From contig CAAEIR010000096.1 of the NCBI GenBank assembly GCA_900756035.1, positions 1 through 19,427 on the forward strand: DNA of 19,427 nt, written 5' to 3'. The notes below the pieces were generated by a model. That model was not told the DNA's origin and ran no database searches. It was given only the letters and a program-made list of their open reading frames with translations. The position numbers and the translations under genes were made by a program. Source of the stretch: an uncultured Anaerostipes sp. Its GTDB lineage: Bacteria; Bacillota; Clostridia; Lachnospirales; Lachnospiraceae. Numbering within the stretch: position 1 is the stretch's first letter; every line of letters begins with the position of its first letter. Below are positions 14,553-19,427 of this stretch, in pieces.

Positions 14553-15713
14553 TTATTTATAACTTACTCTGTATGTTCCATTGGTCCGTTTACTGATTTT
14601 TGATACTTTAATCTGATAATTGGCATACTTCTTCGGAAGTCTTACCGTTACAGAACGGTCTCCGCTTACTTTTTTTACCTTATATGGCTTCTTTTTTCCT
14701 TTCTGATAGATCGTGAATCGAAATCCTCCCTGATTGGCTGTCGTAGTAAATTCTACTTTTCTCCGCTTTTTCTTTGTTTTGACAGAAACCCGATACCAGC
14801 GGGAAGCCTTTTCTCCTGTCGTATATAGATTAAATTTACTTTTCCCGACTTTAATTGTTTTTGCCTTTTTGCGTCTGTAGGCAACCTTTTTACTCACTGT
14901 TTTTCGGTCATATATTACCATCGCACCCTGATTTTCGTTCGTCTTTAGCATCAGACGGTAATTTCCCGGAGCCAATCCATAAGTCGTATCAATTCCCTCT
15001 CCCGATACAGTAAGTCGCTTTCCGATCTTTTTCCATACACCTTTTTCTTTTTTCTCAACATAAGCTTCTATTTTTCCTCCAGACGGATTCACTAAAAGCA
15101 TTGCCATTTCGGCACGAGACCGCTTTTTGATATAAAATGAATGTTCTGTCCAGCTTCCTGTTCCTCTCTGAATATTTATATTCTCCTCTTTCAATGTTTT
15201 AAATTCATTCTCCAAAACATAGGCTGTGAGCAGTCCTTCTTTTGCATTCGCCGGAAACTCTACATAGAAACAGTCTCCTGCCTGAACATTCACCTTAACC
15301 AATCCTTCTTCCGGAATTCGCTGAATATACTTCATATTCCGATCATAAAGAACAGACTTTCTTTCATTGTCAGCTCCCATTGTCAAATATAAGGTTCCTG
15401 ATTCCAAAATATTCATTTTGATTTTGTATGGAGCAGAAAAATATGTTTTATTATAATATTTGATCCCGCCGGTCACCATATACTTTACTGCATCTTCCAG
15501 ATCCGCAAACTTATATATGTTCACTTCTCTCCGATTCCATTCCTCCGGTTCTGTCTTTCTGGCAGTACTCATTGACTTACTTCTCTTAATCAGCTGTGAT
15601 GTCTCCTCAGATGCCGCTTCCTCTGCTTTGACAGTCTCTGTAAATGCAATTACTGATACCATTATAACCAGAGCCATAACCGTATAAAGCAGTCTGTAAC
15701 TACATTTTTTCAT
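14553..15713 (-). CDS. Secreted basic protein of unknown function, paralogue B
   Basis: 386 residues with a signal peptide (about 1-30, cleaving near VKAEEA). I do not recognise a named family. It aligns along its length with the gene immediately upstream: EPEEWNRREVNIYKF, VTGGIKYYNKTYFS, TGSWTEHSFYIK, GLAPGNYRLMLKT and the C-terminal GGFRFTIYQKGKKKPYKVKKV. The pattern is three consecutive beta-sandwich units, each with a 'xSGxLxLxx' or 'GxYRL' strand pair like PPC-type (pre-peptidase C-terminal) domains. The last third is very rich in Lys and Arg (AYRRKKAKTIKVGKSKF), suggesting binding to anionic wall polymers. Good GGGAG site before ATG 15713; 25 bases after paralogue A; terminator follows. 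Confidence 0.8.
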   Translation of the reverse strand: MKKCSYRLLYTVMALVIMVSVIAFTETVKAEEAASEETSQLIKRSKSMSTARKTEPEEWNRREVNIYKFADLEDAVKYMVTGGIKYYNKTYFSAPYKIKMNILESGTLYLTMGADNERKSVLYDRNMKYIQRIPEEGLVKVNVQAGDCFYVEFPANAKEGLLTAYVLENEFKTLKEENINIQRGTGSWTEHSFYIKKRSRAEMAMLLVNPSGGKIEAYVEKKEKGVWKKIGKRLTVSGEGIDTTYGLAPGNYRLMLKTNENQGAMVIYDRKTVSKKVAYRRKKAKTIKVGKSKFNLYTTGEKASRWYRVSVKTKKKRRKVEFTTTANQGGFRFTIYQKGKKKPYKVKKVSGDRSVTVRLPKKYANYQIKVSKISKRTNGTYRVSYK

Positions 15714-15738
15714 ACCCTTTTCTCCCTTCTTTTATCCT

Positions 15739-16893
15739 TTACTTATAGTAGTATCCAATCTCATAAACACCGTTGGTATCTCGTGCTAATTTTGATACTT
15801 TAATATAATAAGTTTCTTTTTTCTTTGATAGTTTTAATGTCTTCCAATCATTATTACTCTTGACTTTTATAATCTTAATTGGCTTTTTCTTTCCTTTTTT
15901 ATATACGGTAAATTTATATCCTCCCGCTGCCGTATCTTTTCCAAAACTTAATTCCCGTCTTTTTTTTGTAGATTTTGTAGCAATCTTATACCACCTGGCT
16001 GCCTTCTCTCCTTTCGTATATATATTGTATGCTCTATCATTGAATTTTATGTTTTTCGCTCTTGATTTCTTGTAGGATACTTTCTTCTTTACAGCTATTT
16101 TAGAATAGGATGCTGTGACCAACTGTTTTGTTCCGGACTTCAATGCCAGACGATAATTTCCCGGCTGTAAACCATAAACAAAATCATCCTCTTCTGATCC
16201 CGGAGTCAGTTTTACTGTACCTCCTATTTTCCGCCACTGTTTCCCGGAATATTTTTCAACAAAAGCATAAGACGCCCCTCCATTCTTTTCTAAGGCAGAC
16301 ATCGTAATCTCCACAGCAGATCTTTCGGAAACGGAAAAAGAATGGTAAGTTGTATTCCCTGTTCCTGCCTGATAGTAGGTATTCTCTGCTTTCATTCCTC
16401 CAAAAGATTCTTTAATGACTGCACATACCAATGTAATTTCACGAATTTTTGATGGCATCTTTACATAAAATATATCTCCTGCCTTTACTCTTGCAGTATA
16501 TTCTATATCATCATCTTTTGTAGACTTTGCCAATACTCTTTTCTTTGTCGCATCGTACAATCTCATTGTGCTGTCATCTGCATTTTCTGCCGCAAGTACA
16601 AAATACCCTGAATCCACAATCTGAATTCGAACCATATGATCCGGTGAATTAAACTTTTTATTAAAATACTTAATCCCTCCGGTAATAAAATATTTTTCAT
16701 AATCATCGGATGAATCAAACTGATATGCTTTCATCTGCACAGGATTCCATTCCGCAGGTTCTATATACCTTGCACTTTTGCCGTTCCCCGAATCTCCCTG
16801 ACCGGCGCTGACAACGGTTCCCCCTCCGCTCATACTAACGAATAATCCCAGCACAACAAACCAGACGATCGATTTCTTTACCAATTCTTTCAT
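15739..16893 (-). CDS. Secreted basic protein of unknown function, paralogue A
   Basis: 384 residues with a signal peptide (cleavage near VVSA-GQG, about residue 30). It is a tandem paralogue of the next gene downstream. Shared blocks are EPAEWNPVQMKAYQF, ITGGIKYFNKKFNSP, TGNTTYHSFSVSERS, GLQPGNYRLALKS, ARWYKIATKSTKKRR and GGYKFTVYKKGKKKP, at matching positions. No anchor, catalytic motif or sortase signal is seen, and the C-terminal third is strongly basic. ATG 16893 is two bases after the stop of the formyltetrahydrofolate cyclo-ligase gene, with AGAGGA 12 bases upstream, so translation is probably coupled. Expression of a surface protein tied to a folate enzyme is unusual. Confidence 0.8.
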   Translation of the reverse strand: MKELVKKSIVWFVVLGLFVSMSGGGTVVSAGQGDSGNGKSARYIEPAEWNPVQMKAYQFDSSDDYEKYFITGGIKYFNKKFNSPDHMVRIQIVDSGYFVLAAENADDSTMRLYDATKKRVLAKSTKDDDIEYTARVKAGDIFYVKMPSKIREITLVCAVIKESFGGMKAENTYYQAGTGNTTYHSFSVSERSAVEITMSALEKNGGASYAFVEKYSGKQWRKIGGTVKLTPGSEEDDFVYGLQPGNYRLALKSGTKQLVTASYSKIAVKKKVSYKKSRAKNIKFNDRAYNIYTKGEKAARWYKIATKSTKKRRELSFGKDTAAGGYKFTVYKKGKKKPIKIIKVKSNNDWKTLKLSKKKETYYIKVSKLARDTNGVYEIGYYYK

Positions 16894-16895
16894 AA

Positions 16896-17447
16896 TTAAT
16901 TGTTTTCCTCTCCTTCACATATAACCTGATCCATTGTTACATCATATTCATCGATCGGAATCTCATCCAGCATCAATGCCTGAAAACAAAGAAGTACTTT
17001 AGAAAACTTAACACCTTCAAGAAAACGGTCATAAAATCCTTCACCATGTCCTAAACGATTCCCCCTCTGATCTGCACTGACACACGGAATAATTCCAAGA
17101 TCAATCTCTTCTTTTTTTATCAGAGGACATTCCTTAGAAGGTTCCATAATTCCATAGGCCCCTTTTTGCAGCTGTTTTAAATTACTAATTTGCCTTATCT
17201 CCATTCTTCCTTTTCCAATACATCTGGGCACTGCGACTCTCTTACCCTGTTCCAGAGAACGCGCAATCAACGGCCATGTATTAACTTCTTCCTCTGTGCT
17301 CACGTAACAAAATACAGTTTCTGCCGTTTCATAACATTCAAGCTCTGTAACTTGTCTCAAAATGGACTGACTGGCCTTTTCCCTATACCAAAAATCAAGT
17401 TTCTTGCTTCTGTCTTTTACAAGCTTTCTTGCTTCTCTTTTCGTCAT
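16896..17447 (-). CDS. 5-formyltetrahydrofolate cyclo-ligase
   Basis: Converts 5-formyltetrahydrofolate to 5,10-methenyltetrahydrofolate using ATP, returning the storage form to the one-carbon pool. I place the start at ATG 17447 (MTKREARKLV, preceded by GGGGGAAA), giving 183 residues, the normal family length. An earlier ATG at 17495 lies inside a hairpin and has no site. Motifs: N-terminal KREARKLVKDR substrate/ATP-binding helix, VAVPRCIGKGRMEIRQI, YGIMEPS, and the C-terminal ATP loop GNRLGHGEGFYDRFL (usually GYGGGYYDR). It is followed at two bases by paralogue A. Confidence 0.93.
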   Translation of the reverse strand: MTKREARKLVKDRSKKLDFWYREKASQSILRQVTELECYETAETVFCYVSTEEEVNTWPLIARSLEQGKRVAVPRCIGKGRMEIRQISNLKQLQKGAYGIMEPSKECPLIKKEEIDLGIIPCVSADQRGNRLGHGEGFYDRFLEGVKFSKVLLCFQALMLDEIPIDEYDVTMDQVICEGEENN

Positions 17448-17458
17448 AATTTCCCCCG

Positions 17459-17498
17459 AAAAACAAAATGGATCTAATTTAATAATTAGATCCATTTT
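17459..17498 (-). terminator. Perfect 15-bp hairpin with T tract in front of the cyclo-ligase gene
   Basis: On the minus strand AAAATGGATCTAATT (17484-17498) pairs perfectly with AATTAGATCCATTTT (17465-17479) around a 4-base loop, then GTTTTT. It ends the fruRK transcript, but also lies between a possible promoter (17510-17538) and ATG 17447, so it may act as a leader attenuator. Confidence 0.88.
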
Positions 17499-17509
17499 AA
17501 CACAATATT

Positions 17510-17538
17510 GTTATAGCCTTATTACGTTTTTCTTACAA
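17510..17538 (-). promoter_or_regulatory. Possible promoter for the cyclo-ligase operon
   Basis: On the minus strand TTGTAA (17533-17538, overlapping the fruK stop), a 17-base spacer and TATAAC (17510-17515). The expected start would be a few bases before the 15-bp hairpin. Confidence 0.5.
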
Positions 17539-18438
17539 TTCATCATACAGTGCCATAATTTTCTCACCAGTTGCAAGATCCTCTGAAAATGCGCTGGCAC
17601 TTCCTGCAGCCGTACCCATCTTAAGCGCTTCCTGATAATCTCCTTCACTTCGAATATATCCGGTCAAGAATCCTGCAACCATAGAATCTCCGGCACCTAC
17701 AGAGTTTTTAACTTCACCTTTCGGACAAGGTGTCACATGAACATCTCCGTTCTCCGTAATCAGAATTGCTCCATCTCCTGCCATAGATATCAGAACATTT
17801 CTTGCTCCCTTTTCCTGCAGTTTCTTTGCATATTCAATAATTTCATCATTACTCTTTAATACTACGCCAAACATTTCTCCGAGTTCATGATTATTTGGCT
17901 TAATTAAAAACGGATGATATTTTAATACATTTAACAGCAAATCTTTTGTAGCATCTACCGCAATCTGAATATTCTTTTCCTGAAGACGTTCCATAATCCG
18001 CTCATAGATATCTTCCGGAAGACTTGCAGGAATACTTCCCGCTAATACCAGAGTATCTCCGTCCTGAAGACTATCAAGCTTCTTAAACATCATTTCCAGC
18101 TCATCATCGTGAATCACCGGTCCAAGACCATTAATCTCACTCTCTTCCTGTGATTTGATCTTTACATTAATTCTGGTCATTCCTTCTCGAAGTTTAATAA
18201 AATCCGGTGTAAATCCCAGTTTTTTTGCCCCTGATTCGATTGCATCTCCGGTAAATCCTGCGATAAAACCAAGTCCTACATTCTCCATGCCGAGGTTTGC
18301 AAGCACCGTTGATACATTGATTCCTTTTCCTCCGCAATAGACATCTTCTCTCGTTGTACGGTTCACCATTCCAAGAGTTAAATCATCCACTTTAATCACA
18401 TAATCAATCGCCGGATTAAAAGTTACTGTGTAAATCAT
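17533..18438 (-). CDS. fruK: 1-phosphofructokinase (PfkB family)
   Basis: Phosphorylates fructose 1-phosphate to fructose 1,6-bisphosphate in the cytoplasm. 301 residues from ATG 18438 (AAGGAGG seven bases upstream). This start overlaps the fruR stop by one base (TGATG) and is preferred over the TTG one codon earlier. Features: FNPAIDYV start, sugar-binding GGKGINVS (36-43), KPNNHELGEMFG (180-191), and the anion hole with catalytic Asp251 in NSVGAGDSMVAGF. The FruR neighbour favours fructose 1-phosphate over tagatose 6-phosphate. The usual downstream fructose permease fruA is missing; a terminator follows instead. Confidence 0.9.
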   Translation of the reverse strand: MIYTVTFNPAIDYVIKVDDLTLGMVNRTTREDVYCGGKGINVSTVLANLGMENVGLGFIAGFTGDAIESGAKKLGFTPDFIKLREGMTRINVKIKSQEESEINGLGPVIHDDELEMMFKKLDSLQDGDTLVLAGSIPASLPEDIYERIMERLQEKNIQIAVDATKDLLLNVLKYHPFLIKPNNHELGEMFGVVLKSNDEIIEYAKKLQEKGARNVLISMAGDGAILITENGDVHVTPCPKGEVKNSVGAGDSMVAGFLTGYIRSEGDYQEALKMGTAAGSASAFSEDLATGEKIMALYDEL

Positions 18439-19181
18439 CAAATTACCTCCTTCAATTTTTCTAACTTCTTATACTGAACATTTATAAGGTGATCTGTAAT
18501 AACTGAGACCTCTTCAAGATCTGCAAATTTAATTGACGATACCTCATCAAACTTGCTGTGATCTGCAAGAATATAGGCTGCTCTGCACTTCTTTACGGCG
18601 CTTTTTTTTACGGCTGCTTCCTTAATATCAGGAGTCGTAAGTCCCCGCTCGAAATCAATGCCGTTAACTCCGAAAAATCCTTTTGTAAAGTTATATTTTT
18701 CCAGATGCTCCAATGCCTCTTCTCCGACAATCGCCTCTGTCACCGCCTTGATCTCTCCTCCAATCAAATGTACATGATATCCTGCATTCATCAATTTTCT
18801 GGCATGAGAAATCCCATTGGTCACATAGATCACATCCCGCTCTCTTAAATAATCCAGCATCAGCTCTGTCGTTGTTCCCGCATCGATGTATACCACATCA
18901 TCAGGCCCGATCAATCCTGCTGCATATTCTGCAATCTTGCGTTTCTCATAAAGATTCTTTCTGGATTTTGAAATCACAGCCTCTTCTCTCGAAAGCACTG
19001 ATTTTACTGCTGTCGCTCCCCCATGAACTTTCATAAGAAGTCCCTTTTGATGAAGTTCTGTCAGATCTCTCCGAATTGTAGATTCGGAAGTATTCAGCTG
19101 TCTTGTAAGCTCCGATACTGTCACTGACTGCTTCTCTTTTAAGATATCCAAAATTTTCTCAAACCGATCCTGAGCTAACAT
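18438..19181 (-). CDS. fruR: DeoR family transcriptional repressor of the fructose operon
   Basis: A 247-residue sugar-phosphate-responsive repressor. The N-terminal helix-turn-helix (about 18-57) has TVSELTRQLNTSESTIRRDL and the family signature KVHGGA. The C-terminal effector domain has DAGTTTE (100-106), VTNGISHA and GVNGIDFERGLTT. The effector is probably fructose 1-phosphate (family inference). GGGGTGAT precedes ATG 19181. It is the first gene of fruRK, and repeats over its own promoter (19248-19298) imply autoregulation. Confidence 0.9.
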   Translation of the reverse strand: MLAQDRFEKILDILKEKQSVTVSELTRQLNTSESTIRRDLTELHQKGLLMKVHGGATAVKSVLSREEAVISKSRKNLYEKRKIAEYAAGLIGPDDVVYIDAGTTTELMLDYLRERDVIYVTNGISHARKLMNAGYHVHLIGGEIKAVTEAIVGEEALEHLEKYNFTKGFFGVNGIDFERGLTTPDIKEAAVKKSAVKKCRAAYILADHSKFDEVSSIKFADLEEVSVITDHLINVQYKKLEKLKEVI

Positions 19182-19247
19182 ACAATCACCCCATTCTTTG
19201 GTATCAATTTGTGAGAAAAACCTTTTTTTCCCACTATCATCTATTTT

Positions 19248-19298
19248 AGTATATCACATTTTCAATCACAGTCAATCATTTTCTTCCATTTTCAATCA
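19248..19298 (-). promoter_or_regulatory. fruRK promoter with three phased operator repeats
   Basis: On the minus strand -35 TTGACT (19270-19275), 16 bases, -10 TATACT (19248-19253). On the plus strand TCAATCA occurs at 19262-19268, 19272-19278 and 19292-19298, starts spaced 10 and 20 bases (whole helical turns). The first and third are extended to CATTTTCAATCA. One copy lies in the spacer, one on the -35 and one upstream, as expected for a DeoR-type repressor. Confidence 0.8.
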
Positions 19299-19301
19299 AA
19301 C

Positions 19302-19329
19302 AAAAAAAGGAATCGCACCCCGCAATTCC
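19302..19329 (-). terminator. Intrinsic terminator of the gene entering from the right
   Basis: On the minus strand GGAATTGC (19322-19329) pairs with GCGATTCC (19309-19316), one T-G wobble, followed by T7 (19302-19308). It is about 20 bases after the stop at 19350. Confidence 0.85.
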
Positions 19330-19349
19330 CTTTTCTTGTTTCAAAATAT

Positions 19350-19427
19350 TTATTTTCCTTTTAACATACTCTTGCTGCCAAAATACGTGGCAATCATATA
19401 TCCTCCATACACAATCAATACAGTAAT
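19350..19427 (-). CDS. C-terminal end of a membrane protein (partial)
   Basis: A minus-strand frame enters from the right edge and stops at TAA 19350-19352, giving 25 residues. They are the end of a hydrophobic helix with YGGYMIATYFGSK, then a short basic tail. The properly placed terminator supports it as a real gene end. The family cannot be named from so little; a transporter is possible. Confidence 0.65.
   Translation of the reverse strand: MTVLIVYGGYMIATYFGSKSMLKGK

Noticed and set aside
17448..17495. N-terminal extension of the cyclo-ligase to an upstream ATG
   Set aside because: The extra 16 codons lie in a 15-bp hairpin with a T tract, the upstream ATG has no binding site, and ATG 17447 gives normal family length.

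Overview
The window looks like an AT-rich, low-GC Gram-positive genome, most likely a gut clostridium of the Lachnospiraceae. This rests on strong AGGAGG-type ribosome binding sites, a PdaA-type deacetylase (a family linked to spore cortex), a four-cysteine TSCPD protein, a MarR-MATE pair, and clostridial surface proteins with Ig-like and Fn3-like tails. The genus assignment is inference. There is no rRNA, tRNA, CRISPR array or phage gene cluster.

Layout. Positions 1-1050 hold the tail of a DUF4367-like gene, a small secreted protein, two intrinsic terminators, and a 158-bp MITE-like element with perfect 14-bp terminal inverted repeats and a 7-bp target duplication. Positions 1053-3987 (minus strand) are a housekeeping run: mtnN, an unknown membrane protein, a PdaA-like polysaccharide deacetylase and dut. 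Positions 4098-6030 are a marR-MATE efflux operon with a consensus promoter and two palindromic candidate operators. Positions 6131-6562 are an orphan mannitol-type PTS EIIA. Positions 6808-8142 (plus strand) are a TSCPD gene and murG. Their promoter shares an unusually long sequence with the mtnN promoter.

The most interesting part is 8219-14350 (minus strand). Reading in transcription order it encodes an ApbE flavin transferase lipoprotein, a membrane-anchored protein with four FMN-binding domains, a one-domain FMN-binding protein, a NapH/NosR-like polyferredoxin membrane protein, and a large secreted homologue of treponemal Tp47 with two Ig-like domains and an Fn3-like tail. ApbE would attach FMN covalently to five SGAT sites. 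The set therefore looks like an extracytoplasmic flavin and Fe-S electron-transfer chain. The Tp47 homologue carries DAVTSAT, which resembles the flavinylation motif. This suggests that Tp47-like proteins may be functionally tied to flavinylated proteins.

Positions 14392-14517 are dense in hairpins. Positions 14553-16893 encode two paralogous, strongly basic secreted proteins of unknown function, co-transcribed with 5-formyltetrahydrofolate cyclo-ligase (16896-17447). That gene is preceded by a perfect 15-bp leader hairpin. Positions 17533-19298 are a fruR-fruK operon with three helically phased TCAATCA repeats over its promoter, but no fructose PTS permease gene follows. The window ends in the C-terminus of a membrane protein gene on the minus strand.
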